A DNA stretch of 45,969 bases. Origin: CADEEV01 sp032127875 (lineage in GTDB: Bacteria > Acidobacteriota > Vicinamibacteria > Fen-336). The position numbers and the translations under genes are program-made. This document shows, in pieces, positions 7,693 through 15,394 of the stretch. The notes below the pieces were generated by a model, which worked only from the letters and a program-made list of their open reading frames with translations, was not told where the DNA came from and ran no database searches. The DNA is taken from positions 1 through 45,969 of the forward strand of contig JAQBHI010000137.1 of the NCBI GenBank assembly GCA_032127875.1, read 5' to 3'. How positions within the stretch are numbered: position 1 is the stretch's first letter; every line of letters starts with the position of its first letter.

Positions 7693-8106
7693 ATGCGCAA
7701 GGTGACGCTCGCATTGATGGCGGCCGGAATCGTGCTGGGCGCCGTCGCCGCGCGGGCCGAGGACGCTCTCGCGGTGATCAAGAAGGCGGTGGCGCAGGCC
7801 GAGTCGCCCGTAGCGCCTTCGGCAAAGCCTGTGCCGACCCCGAAGAAGGCCGAGCCGCAGTGGCTGCGGGTCCGCGTCGAGCCCAAGGGCGAGAAGAAGG
7901 GACGCATCAAGGTCAATCTGCCGCTCGCGTTCGTGCGCGCCGTCGGTGAGAATCTGCCGCTGCAGTTTGGGGACGGTTGCCGTGGCGGACGCAAGGAGTC
8001 CTACTGCGGCATGAAGCTCTCCGAGGTACTGAAAACCCTCGACAGCGGCGAGAGCCTGGTCGAGATCGAGGGCGAGGACGAGAGCGTGCGAATCTGGGTC
8101 GAATAG
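7693..8106 (+). CDS. small exported protein consisting mainly of the SHOCT-like domain
   Basis: 137 residues from an ATG at 7693 preceded by GGAGG. A signal peptide (MRKVTLALMAAGIVLGAVAARAE) and a short Pro/Lys linker are followed by the shared domain: 'QWLRVRVEPKGEKKGRIKVN', 'PLAFVRAVGENLP', an insert with two cysteines, and 'LVEIEGEDESVRIWVE' at the very end. The two Cys (in GCRGG and YCGM) could form a disulfide and are absent from the copies at 5068 and 6836. It follows the HEAT gene after eight bases, so it belongs to the same operon. It is the minimal version of the domain and the best one to use for homology searches. Confidence 0.8.
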   Translation: MRKVTLALMAAGIVLGAVAARAEDALAVIKKAVAQAESPVAPSAKPVPTPKKAEPQWLRVRVEPKGEKKGRIKVNLPLAFVRAVGENLPLQFGDGCRGGRKESYCGMKLSEVLKTLDSGESLVEIEGEDESVRIWVE

Positions 8107-8234
8107 CCGCCTACGAGACCATGTGTCCTCGCCGGGCGACGCGGGCCGCGAGTGCTCGAGTCCGTAAGCCCTTGTGGATCAATCCCCGCCTCCTGGAACG
8201 CCGCTTGCTTTAGAGGCTGGTGACGGAGGTGTCC

Positions 8235-8594
8235 ATGAGGTTGCGCGCCATGCTTCGTGCACTGTTGCTGGGCCTGATCGTGGCCCTGGCCATTCCGGCC
8301 TCGGCCGAAGCCGGCCATCGCCACTCGCGTTCCTGCGGTCACGACTATCGGTCGAGCGGGCACGACTACCGGCCGAGCTACGGCCACACCTACTACCGCC
8401 CCGCGCCACGGCCGGACGGATATGGCGTTGGCTACTACTATGCCGCGCCACCTCGGCCCGCGTACGGCTACGGTTACGGCTATGGGTATCGTCCCTACTA
8501 TGCCGCTCCCTATCGCCCGTACCCGCCGCCGTACTACCGGCCCTACTACGCCCCGCGGCCGAGAGTCCACATCTCGTTCGGCTTCGGCTGGTAG
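8235..8594 (+). CDS. Tyr/Pro/Gly-rich secreted protein
   Basis: 119 residues from the ATG at 8235, which has GGAGG six bases upstream; a GTG at 8220 is also in frame. A signal peptide (RLRAMLRALLLGLIVALAIP...AEA) is followed by a low-complexity mature part. It has repeated 'GHDYR' units, then 'YGYGYGYGYRPYY' and Pro-Tyr runs, ending in a strand 'RVHISFGFGW'. The terminal aromatic residue resembles the C-terminal end of outer-membrane proteins, but the protein is too short for a barrel. The 128 bases before it hold nothing else I recognise. It may be the last gene of the sigma locus or independent. Composition suggests a structural or surface role; no function is assigned. Confidence 0.68.
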   Translation: MRLRAMLRALLLGLIVALAIPASAEAGHRHSRSCGHDYRSSGHDYRPSYGHTYYRPAPRPDGYGVGYYYAAPPRPAYGYGYGYGYRPYYAAPYRPYPPPYYRPYYAPRPRVHISFGFGW

Positions 8595-8656
8595 GCGTCC
8601 AGGAGCCGTGAACGCCTGCGCCCGGCGGTCGGGCTCAGGCCGTACGATAACGGCGC

Positions 8657-9547
8657 TTGCAGTACACCGCGCGCCACCCCAAGCCGCTGCTGCGTCGGCA
8701 TGTCGAGTGCTTCTGGTCGCTCGAAGGCGCCGCCCAGCCCGCTTGCGTCGAGCGCGTCCTGCCCGATGGCTGCGTCGAGTGGATCGTCCAGGTCGGCGAT
8801 CCCTGGAGCCGGCTTGTCGAGGGTCCTTGCGCAACGCTGAGCCGGGAACCGCAGCCACGGGTTTTTGTGGCCGGTCAGCTCTCCCGCTACCTGCTGCTCG
8901 AGCCCGGAAGCCACGTTCGCACCTTCGGCGTGCGTTTCCGTCCCGGGGGGGCGGCGCTGCTCACGGGGGGCGGCGTCGACGCGCTCACCAATCGGCAGGA
9001 GCCTATCGAGAATGTGCTCGATGTCGCCGGAGTCGAGCTGACCGAGAGACTGCTTCTCGCCACGGACGATGCGACCCGGCAGCGCCTGGTCGAGGCTTTC
9101 CTGCAAGCGCGCCTCGGCCCTTTTCCAGAAGATGCGCGGGTCGACGCCGTGATCGCCACGATCCTGCGGAATGCGGCCGGAGCGAGCGTGGCGCAGCTGG
9201 CCGACGCCGTGGGCCTAAGTCGTCGCCAGCTCGAACGCCGTTTCGCGTCGCGTGTGGGTCTTTCGCCCAAGGCCTTCGCCCGGACGATGCGTTTTCAGGG
9301 CCTGTTCCGGATGCTCCGTGACGAAGCCGGGCCCCGCTTCGCGGACCTGGCTCTCGCCGCCGGCTACTTCGACCAGGCGCATCTCAGTCGTGACTTCCGC
9401 GAGTTCTCGGGGCAGGCGCCGCGTCAGCTTCTGGTGGGTCAGGGTGAGGTCTCGACGCACTTCACGTCTGCCGACCCGATTGGCCGATCTCTTCGGCCCT
9501 TGACGCGCGTCGCATTTCTCCAAGACGAAGGCCGACCGTTTCGGTAG
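8657..9547 (+). CDS. AraC-family transcriptional regulator (DUF6597-type sensor domain)
   Basis: 296 residues. The N-terminal half ('HPKPLLRRHVECFWSLEG', 'ERVLPDGCVEWIVQVGDPW', 'VRTFGVRFRPGGAALLTG') is the DUF6597-like domain found in AraC-type proteins. The C-terminal part has two helix-turn-helix units: 'SVAQLADAVGLSRRQLERRF' (about 180-200) and 'FADLALAAGYFDQAHLSRDF' (about 235-255), the second being the conserved AraC signature. The start is a TTG at 8657. It stands 23 bases upstream of the DUF6265 gene, which it may regulate together with the methyltransferase. The ligand is unknown. Confidence 0.86.
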   Translation: MQYTARHPKPLLRRHVECFWSLEGAAQPACVERVLPDGCVEWIVQVGDPWSRLVEGPCATLSREPQPRVFVAGQLSRYLLLEPGSHVRTFGVRFRPGGAALLTGGGVDALTNRQEPIENVLDVAGVELTERLLLATDDATRQRLVEAFLQARLGPFPEDARVDAVIATILRNAAGASVAQLADAVGLSRRQLERRFASRVGLSPKAFARTMRFQGLFRMLRDEAGPRFADLALAAGYFDQAHLSRDFREFSGQAPRQLLVGQGEVSTHFTSADPIGRSLRPLTRVAFLQDEGRPFR

Positions 9548-9570
9548 AGTCACCTGCAAGCGAGGTGAGC

Positions 9571-10047
9571 ATGCGTGGCATCAATGGACTGCTGACGGGC
9601 CTGCTGGTTCTGACGGGATGCGGAACTTTGGCCGCCGCCGAGCCATCGAGCGTGGCACGGTTCGGTTGGCTCCAGGGCGCCTGGGCTGCCGAGGATGGGC
9701 CGCTTCAAATGGAAGAAGTGTGGCTCGCCCCCAAAGGCGAGGCCATGCTGGGGATGCATCGCGACGTTGCGGGCGAAAAGCTGGTGTCGTTCGAGTTCTT
9801 CCGGGTGGTGGCCGGAGCCGACGGCAGGATCGTCTATTGGGCAAGCCCGCTGAGCCGGCCGCCGGTGCCCTTCACGCTCAAGGAGCGGGGCGAGAAAAAG
9901 GTCGTGTTCGAGAACCTCGAGCACGATTTCCCGCAACGGATCCTCTACTGGGTGGATGCGGAGGACCGCTTGCACGCGCGCATCGAGGGACCCAAGGGCG
10001 CAGCCGAGAAGGCTCAGGAGTGGGCGTTCCGTCGCGAGGTGCGCTGA
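9571..10047 (+). CDS. DUF6265-family exported protein / lipoprotein
   Basis: 158 residues from the ATG at 9571, with GAGG just upstream; an in-frame GTG lies six bases earlier. The N-terminus (MRGINGLLTGLLVLTGCGTL) is a signal peptide with a lipobox-like LTGC. The body matches the DUF6265 pattern: 'WLQGAWAAEDG', 'EEVWLAPKGEAMLGMHRDV', 'VSFEFFRVV' and 'VFENLEHDFPQRILYW'. The family folds as a small lipocalin-like barrel by description, and I know of no established activity. It is followed after 27 bases by a methyltransferase gene and preceded by the AraC regulator, so all three may be one unit. Confidence 0.8.
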   Translation: MRGINGLLTGLLVLTGCGTLAAAEPSSVARFGWLQGAWAAEDGPLQMEEVWLAPKGEAMLGMHRDVAGEKLVSFEFFRVVAGADGRIVYWASPLSRPPVPFTLKERGEKKVVFENLEHDFPQRILYWVDAEDRLHARIEGPKGAAEKAQEWAFRREVR

Positions 10048-10074
10048 AAGGCCGCTGCGGCAACGCGCTGTGGC

Positions 10075-10668
10075 ATGATGAACGCTTCGATGAGCGAGCA
10101 CAGTCGCCTGCTGGGGGCCTTCGTCCGCAAGCCGACGCGAACCGGGGCCATCGCACCGAGTTCCCGCGAGCTGGCGGAATTGATGGCGTCCGAGATGGGG
10201 CTGACCGAAGCGGATACCGTCGTGGAGTTGGGGGCCGGAACCGGCGTTTTCACTCGCCTCATCGCCGAGCGGGCGAAGCCCGGGGCTACCGTGCTCGCGT
10301 TCGAAATCGATGGGCCCCTTGCCGGAAAGCTGGACGGGACGATTCCCGGAGTGCGCGTCGTCCACGATTCCGCTGAGCGGATCGCGGACCATCTGGCGGC
10401 TGCGGGGCGGGCTTCGGCCGACTGCATCCTCTCGGGACTGCCCTGGGCTGTATTCTCGCGCGAGTTGCAGCAGAGCCTGCTCACGGCCGTGCTGGCGGCA
10501 CTGCGGCCGGGGGGCACGTTTGCGACGTTCGCGTACATTCCCGCCGCGTGGTTTCCGCCGGGTCGCCGATTTCGGGCGCTGCTCGCGGGAGGATTCGCGT
10601 CGGTCGAGAGGACGCGGGTAGTGTGGGGTAACGTGCCGCCAGCCTTCGTCTACCGCTGCCGGAAGTAG
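10075..10668 (+). CDS. class I SAM-dependent methyltransferase, PmtA / rRNA-dimethylase-like
   Basis: 197 residues. SAM motif I is 'VVELGAGTGVFTRLIAE' (about 48-64), followed by an acidic ribose-binding residue in 'AFEIDGPL'. The opening 'LGAFVRKPTRTGAIAPSSRE' is characteristic of phospholipid N-methyltransferases of the PmtA group and related proteins. 'SADCILSGLPWAVFS' fits the motif IV region of that group. It may methylate phosphatidylethanolamine, but small-molecule or rRNA substrates cannot be ruled out from sequence alone. Two in-frame ATGs (10075, 10090) are possible starts, neither with a strong ribosome-binding site. Confidence 0.8.
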   Translation: MMNASMSEHSRLLGAFVRKPTRTGAIAPSSRELAELMASEMGLTEADTVVELGAGTGVFTRLIAERAKPGATVLAFEIDGPLAGKLDGTIPGVRVVHDSAERIADHLAAAGRASADCILSGLPWAVFSRELQQSLLTAVLAALRPGGTFATFAYIPAAWFPPGRRFRALLAGGFASVERTRVVWGNVPPAFVYRCRK

Positions 10669-10863
10669 CCGACCCACCAAGAAGGCGGGGACGTGAACGC
10701 GCACGACTCACGCGGCCACTTCCACGAGACAGGACGGACCAGCACGAAGCACGATGGGCGCAGCCGGCTGCTCCGCCGCACATCCGGCCTGAGCGCGGAG
10801 AGATGCGCGAATGGGCCATAAGCTAGAACGTGCAGGCAATGGCCTTGGGGGCATGACGCCGCG
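10669..10863. other. 195-base intergenic region upstream of the MFS gene
   Basis: No frame here looks like protein and no stable terminator with a T-run was seen. It should hold the 3' end of the methyltransferase transcript and the promoter for the MFS-ureohydrolase-hydrolase genes. The AT-richer 'CATAAGCTAGAAC' near 10815-10827 is the only -10-like spot I noticed, and I could not find a convincing -35 for it. Confidence 0.35.
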
Positions 10864-12150
10864 ATGAACAGGGCCAGGGTTCGAGTTCGCTCGTGGGTCC
10901 TGGCGCTGCTCTTCGCCTTTGCGTTCACGGGCTATGTGCAGCGCACCAGCGTGGCAATCGCTGCCGAACGCATGATGCCGGAACTGGGCCTGACGCAGGT
11001 TCAGGTCGGCTGGCTGCTCACCGCCTTCTTGTTCACGTACTCGGCCTTCCAGCTCGTGGGCGCCCTGGTCGGACTTCGTTTTGGCGCGCGGCGAACCTTG
11101 ACCTGGCTGGGCCTTGCCACGGTCTTCGCCAGTTGCGCCACCGCTCTTGTACCGTCGCTCGCCGCCGGCGGCGCGCTGATCGTCGCGCTACTGCTGGCTC
11201 GCTCGCTGCTCGGCGTGGCGCAGGCGGCGCTGTTCCCGGTGGCCTCGGGGACGATCCGCGACTGGTTCCCGGTGGGGGCGTGGGCCTCGGCCCAGGGACT
11301 GCTGGTCACCGGGCTGTGGCTGGGAGCCGCAGCCACGCCGCCGCTCGTCGCCTGGCTGATGCAGGAGCATGGCTGGCGCGTGGCGCTGGTCGCCAGCAGC
11401 GTGCCGTCGCTGCTGCTGGTGGCGCTCTGGTATGGATACAGCCGCGACCTGCCCGCCGAGCATGCCGCGGTGTCCGCGGCCGAGCTCGCTGAACTGGCCG
11501 CAAACCCCCCGGGCGCCGCCGGGCCGCCTGTCAGCATGCGGCGCGTGCTGCGCGTGCTCGGTGACCCTCAGATCCTGCGCATCACCGCGTCGTACTTCAG
11601 CGTGAACTACGTCTTCTACCTGGTGACGTTCTGGAGCTTCCTGTACTTGGTGCAGGAGCGGCACGTCAGCGTGCTCGAAGGCGGCTGGCTCGCGAGCCTG
11701 CCCTTCGTCGTCGCGGGGATCTCGACGGCGGCCGGAGGCTGGCTCGCGGACCATTTGCGCGCACGCTGGGGAGATCGCATCGGGATGCGCATCCTGCCGC
11801 TCGTGGGCTTGCCCTGCTCCGCGATGTTCCTCTACCTCACGGTGTCTGCGACGAGCCCGCGCTGGGCCGTGGCGGCGTTGTGTCTCGGTTTCGCCTGCGT
11901 CGAGGTGACGGAAGGCTCGTTCTGGGGTGCGACGATGCGTCTGGCTCCCGCGGACACGATGGCCGCCACCGCCGTGCTCAACACCGGAGGCAACCTCGGC
12001 GGCGTGGTGGCGACGCCGATCATCGCCGCCTTGTCGGCGCATCACGACTGGAGCGCGGTCTTCGCGACCGGCGCGGTGACGTCACTCGTCGCCGCCGCGC
12101 TCTGGCTTACCATCGACGCCGGTCGATCCGTGAAAGGAGCTTCGCAATGA
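10864..12150 (+). CDS. MFS transporter (ACS / anion-cation symporter-like)
   Basis: 428 residues with about twelve hydrophobic helices in two halves joined by a hydrophilic loop near 195-225. The loop after helix 2 reads 'GLRFGARRTLTWLGLAT', the MFS-specific 'G-x-x-x-D-R-x-G-R-R' region in degenerate form, and 'LLGVAQAALFPVASGTIRDW' is typical of the ACS family (hexuronate/phthalate-type carriers). Its stop overlaps the start of a ureohydrolase (ATGA), so it probably imports that enzyme's substrate or exports a product. A guanidino compound or amide is a reasonable guess. Confidence 0.86.
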   Translation: MNRARVRVRSWVLALLFAFAFTGYVQRTSVAIAAERMMPELGLTQVQVGWLLTAFLFTYSAFQLVGALVGLRFGARRTLTWLGLATVFASCATALVPSLAAGGALIVALLLARSLLGVAQAALFPVASGTIRDWFPVGAWASAQGLLVTGLWLGAAATPPLVAWLMQEHGWRVALVASSVPSLLLVALWYGYSRDLPAEHAAVSAAELAELAANPPGAAGPPVSMRRVLRVLGDPQILRITASYFSVNYVFYLVTFWSFLYLVQERHVSVLEGGWLASLPFVVAGISTAAGGWLADHLRARWGDRIGMRILPLVGLPCSAMFLYLTVSATSPRWAVAALCLGFACVEVTEGSFWGATMRLAPADTMAATAVLNTGGNLGGVVATPIIAALSAHHDWSAVFATGAVTSLVAAALWLTIDAGRSVKGASQ

Positions 12151-13109
12151 CAGCACTCCAGCCGACGGCCACACCCGACCGGCCGTTCCTGGACTGGCCG
12201 GTGGTGACGGATCCCTCCGGCTGGGCCGCGGATGTCGCGCTGCTCGGCATCCAGCACAGCGAGCCGTACGCCCACGACCCGCGGCCGAACGACCAGTCGC
12301 GCGCGCCCGACGCCATCCGCTGGCAATCGCAGCGCTTTTGCTACGCCCCCGCGCACTGGGACTTCGACACCGGAACCGACCTCGCGGCGGTGCTGCCGGG
12401 GCGCTGCCTGGACATCGGCAACGCCGCCTGGACCGACGGCGACTACGGCGACTACGCGGAGCGCATCACCGATCGCGTGCGGCACTTGTGGCGCCAGGGA
12501 ACCCAGATCGTCATCCTCGGCGGCGATCACGGTGTGAGCATCCCGGTGCTGGATGCCCTCGACGCGCTCGGTCAGCCGGTCCACGTGCTGCACATCGACG
12601 CCCATCTGGACTGGCGCGAGGAGGTCGGCGGCGTGCGCCGGGGCTACTCCAGCCCGCTGCGCTGGGCGAGCACCAAGAAGGCGGTCTCAGGCATGACCCA
12701 GATCGGCCTGCGCGCGATCGGCAGTGCCAGGCGCGTTGAGGTGGAGGCCGCCCGGGCCTACGGCTCGCACCTGATCACGGCCGAGCAGTTCCACGCAGCA
12801 GGGCCCGAGTCGGTCCTCTCCAGCATCCCTGAAGGCCGCGCCGTCTACCTCACGATCGATGCCGACGGCATCGATCCCACGGAGATGCCCGCCGTGATGG
12901 CCCCGACGCCCGGCGGGCTGTTGTTCCGCGAGGTCGCTCCGCTGCTCCGGGCCGTCGCGCGGCGCAACAAGATCGTGGGCCTGGATCTGGTCGAGGTCGC
13001 GCCAGCGTTCGACTTTGCCAACGGCATCACCTGCATCACCGCCGGTCGACTGATTCTGAACGTCCTGAGCGCGTCCTGGGCCGCGGACGGCGCCTACCGC
13101 CTCGACTAG
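12147..13109 (+). CDS. agmatinase/arginase-family ureohydrolase
   Basis: 320 residues. All six dinuclear Mn ligands of the ureohydrolase fold are present: H128 in GGDHG, D151/H153/D155 in DAHLD, and D238/D240 in DADGID. It should therefore be a catalytically competent hydrolase of a guanidino substrate, releasing urea. Substrate loops do not let me choose between agmatine, guanidinobutyrate, guanidinopropionate or others, so I give no symbol. The ATG overlaps the MFS stop (ATGA), and the next gene starts three bases after its stop, a tight three-gene unit. A second arginase-fold protein at 41788 has altered metal ligands. Confidence 0.9.
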   Translation: MTALQPTATPDRPFLDWPVVTDPSGWAADVALLGIQHSEPYAHDPRPNDQSRAPDAIRWQSQRFCYAPAHWDFDTGTDLAAVLPGRCLDIGNAAWTDGDYGDYAERITDRVRHLWRQGTQIVILGGDHGVSIPVLDALDALGQPVHVLHIDAHLDWREEVGGVRRGYSSPLRWASTKKAVSGMTQIGLRAIGSARRVEVEAARAYGSHLITAEQFHAAGPESVLSSIPEGRAVYLTIDADGIDPTEMPAVMAPTPGGLLFREVAPLLRAVARRNKIVGLDLVEVAPAFDFANGITCITAGRLILNVLSASWAADGAYRLD

Positions 13110-13111
13110 AC

Positions 13112-14443
13112 ATGGGGTCTCAGGGGAGGGGCTTGCCGAGGAGGGGTCGCGCGCTTCTGGCCTTGTTGACGGTGCTCACTGCGAACGGGCTTTCCGCGGC
13201 GGAGCAGGACTGGCGAGAGGGCCTGGCGCCCGCAGCCGGGTACACCGCCGAGCAGGCGCGCAAGCTTCACGAGATGTTCGATCTCAGTACTTGGCAGACG
13301 ACCGAGGACTCCGACTACGCACGCTACACCCTGCAGCGAACCGCGGAGTTTTTTCCGCAGGCGCTCATCCCGCGATCCGGACAAAACGCCGTGCTCACAT
13401 CGGCGCCGAACCCGGCGGTGGGCCAGCTCGTGACAGAGACGGCTGGCTTCGGGAAGCTGCCGCTCGACCGGTTCCTGGAGCGCTCACAAACCGATGCGTT
13501 CATCGTGGTCCACAAAGGCAAGATCGCCTATGAGCGCTACCCGCGTCTGCAGCCGAGCGCCAGGCACCTGTTCTGGTCGGTGTCGAAGACTTTCGCCGGG
13601 TTGCTCGTCGCGCAGCTCGAGGCCGAGGGGCGGGTGCGGGCCGACAAGCCGATCGAAACCTACATTCCGGCACTGGCGGCGACGGACTGGCGTGGCACGC
13701 CAGTCCTCGACATTCTCGACCAGGCCTCCGGGATGGACGCTTTGGAAAACGACGAGGCCAACACCTGGGAGCGACCCGAACTGGCCGTCTTCCAGTACGA
13801 GTCGAGCCTGGGCCTGCTCCCCAAGGCTCCCGCGGCGGCGCGTTCCACCTACGACATCGTCGCTTCGATCCGACGGCTGCGGCCGAGCGGGGAGCGTTTC
13901 GAATACCTCTCGGTGAACACGTTCGTACTGGGGTGGCTCGTGGAGAGTGTGACCGGCAGGCCCTACGGCGCCGCCCTGGCCGAGCGCATCTGGAGCCGGA
14001 TCGGCGCCGACGCCGACGCGCTGCTCGTGGTGGCACCTGGCACGGGCGCGAGCGCCAGCCACGGCGGAATTTCCGCCACCCTGCGCGACCTGGCGCGCTA
14101 CGGCCTCTTGTACACGCCGAGCTGGGCGAGTGTCGCCTCGACCCGTGTGGTGCCCGAAGATTACTTGCGAAGACTCCAGAAGGGCGGAAGGCCGGAGTTG
14201 CTCGCGCGTGCGGCGGCCGGCTCCAAAGAGCTCGGCGGCGATGGCGTCGAGCCGGCCCGGCACGCGAGCTACCAGTGGGACGCCGTGTGGGCCGACGGGG
14301 ATTTCTTCAAGTACGGCTTCCGCGGCCAGGGTCTCTATGTGTCGCCGTCGCGGGACCTGGTCGTCGCGTTCTTCTCGACCCAGAGCCAGTCGCAGGTGCG
14401 CTACGCCCGGGCGCTGGCGCTATCGGGCCTCTTGAAGGACTGA
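13112..14443 (+). CDS. exported serine hydrolase, class C beta-lactamase / NylB-like
   Basis: 443 residues. A signal peptide (RALLALLTVLTANGLSAA, about 13-30) leads into a beta-lactamase-fold domain. The nucleophile motif SxxK is S156-V-S-K159 in 'HLFWSVSKTFAG'. The second motif appears as 'FEYLSVNTFVLGWLVE' (Tyr265), in the form seen in 6-aminohexanoate-dimer hydrolases rather than the YxN of true AmpC. A third-motif-like 'HGGISATLRDLARYG' follows. It probably hydrolyses an amide or ester in the periplasm; a role in beta-lactam resistance is unlikely. It follows the MFS-ureohydrolase pair by two bases and converges on the vWA genes. Confidence 0.87.
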   Translation: MGSQGRGLPRRGRALLALLTVLTANGLSAAEQDWREGLAPAAGYTAEQARKLHEMFDLSTWQTTEDSDYARYTLQRTAEFFPQALIPRSGQNAVLTSAPNPAVGQLVTETAGFGKLPLDRFLERSQTDAFIVVHKGKIAYERYPRLQPSARHLFWSVSKTFAGLLVAQLEAEGRVRADKPIETYIPALAATDWRGTPVLDILDQASGMDALENDEANTWERPELAVFQYESSLGLLPKAPAAARSTYDIVASIRRLRPSGERFEYLSVNTFVLGWLVESVTGRPYGAALAERIWSRIGADADALLVVAPGTGASASHGGISATLRDLARYGLLYTPSWASVASTRVVPEDYLRRLQKGGRPELLARAAAGSKELGGDGVEPARHASYQWDAVWADGDFFKYGFRGQGLYVSPSRDLVVAFFSTQSQSQVRYARALALSGLLKD

Positions 14444-14459
14444 TTCGCAGGCTGTCCGG

Positions 14460-15389
14460 TTACGCCGGCGGTGCGAAGTACCCGAGCTTGTGCCGGACCT
14501 GCAACTCCTGGCGCTCCGGGATCCTGACCACGATGCGCCGCCACTTGCCGTCCTTCCTGGAGTTCGCCGAGACGTAACCAAGGTTGTACTGCGTGCGCAG
14601 TTCCTCGGCGATGCGGTCGTAGACGGCGTCGAGCTCCGACAGGGACGCGGGAAAGTGGACCTGGCCTCCCGTCTCGCGGGTCAGGGCCGTGAGCAGGTGG
14701 GCGGCCTGGCTGAACGAGAGCCGGTCGCGGTCTGAGGGGCGGTTGGGGCGCAGGCTGATCGCGTAGATGTTGATCTCGGTCTTGCGGGCGAGTTCCAGAA
14801 CCTGGTCGTCGCTGACGAGCGAGGCGGTATCCTCGCCGTCGGACAGCAACACGATGGCCCGGCGGCGCAGCTCACCCGCCTTCTTCTGCTTCGAAAGGTC
14901 CTTGAGGGTGATGTAGAGCGCGTTGTGGAGCGAGGTCGCGCCGCCAGCCTCGGTGCGACGGATCGCGCCCTCGAGCAGGGCGTGGCCGGCAGTGTAGTCC
15001 TGCAGCACCGTGGCCCGGTCGTTGAACTGGAGGATCTGGGCCAGGTCCTGCTCGCGCAGCGTCTTGACGAAGCGGATCGCAGCCGTCTGGGCGCTCGCCA
15101 TCTTCTCGTCCATCGAGGCCGAGGCGTCGATCAGCAGCGCCATCGAGATCGGCAGGTTCTCATGCGTGAAGAGCGACAGCTCCTGCCGGATGCCGTCCTC
15201 GTAGACCGCGAAGTCCTTCTCGGTGAGGTCGGTCACGTAGTGGCCGCGAGCACCGGTCACGGACACATTGAGGTTGATGACCTCGATGCCGACTCCGAAA
15301 CTGGGCGGGCGCTGTGGCGGGCGCGTGGCCTGGGCTCCGGCGAACGCGGCGACAGCGCCGAGGAAGAACGCAGGAAGCAGGCGGCGCAT
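14460..15389 (-). CDS. exported vWA-domain protein, VWFA-related Acidobacterial type
   Basis: 309 residues. Signal peptide 'MRRLLPAFFLGAVAAFAGAQ', then a strand-rich N-terminal domain with 'VTDLTEKDFAVYEDGIRQEL', the phrase that defines the VWFA-related Acidobacterial family. The von Willebrand A domain has an intact MIDAS: DASAS in 'ALLIDASASMDEKMA', a central Thr region, and 'LSDGEDTAS'. It ends 'YNLGYVSAN...RHKLGYFAPP', also typical. Probably a metal-dependent periplasmic or secreted adhesion or assembly protein; partners are unknown. The frame is open upstream through the next gene, but the signal peptide and ATG at 15389, five bases after the upstream stop, fix the start. Confidence 0.9.
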   Translation of the reverse strand: MRRLLPAFFLGAVAAFAGAQATRPPQRPPSFGVGIEVINLNVSVTGARGHYVTDLTEKDFAVYEDGIRQELSLFTHENLPISMALLIDASASMDEKMASAQTAAIRFVKTLREQDLAQILQFNDRATVLQDYTAGHALLEGAIRRTEAGGATSLHNALYITLKDLSKQKKAGELRRRAIVLLSDGEDTASLVSDDQVLELARKTEINIYAISLRPNRPSDRDRLSFSQAAHLLTALTRETGGQVHFPASLSELDAVYDRIAEELRTQYNLGYVSANSRKDGKWRRIVVRIPERQELQVRHKLGYFAPPA

Positions 15390-15394
15390 GCAGG

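Noticed and set aside
8401..8560. Repetitive TAYGGNTAYGG stretch considered as a satellite or CRISPR-like repeat
   Set aside because: The repetition is at the codon level (Tyr-Gly, Pro-Tyr) inside a gene with a signal peptide; there are no regular repeat-spacer units.
8001..8858. 285-codon minus-strand frame over the Tyr-rich gene
   Set aside because: The plus-strand gene has a ribosome-binding site and signal peptide; the minus frame is Arg/Ala/Val-rich, crosses into the AraC gene and shows no domain.
13112..14443. Possible beta-lactam resistance gene
   Set aside because: SxxK is present, but motif 2 is of the NylB/esterase type and the gene sits in an MFS-ureohydrolase unit.
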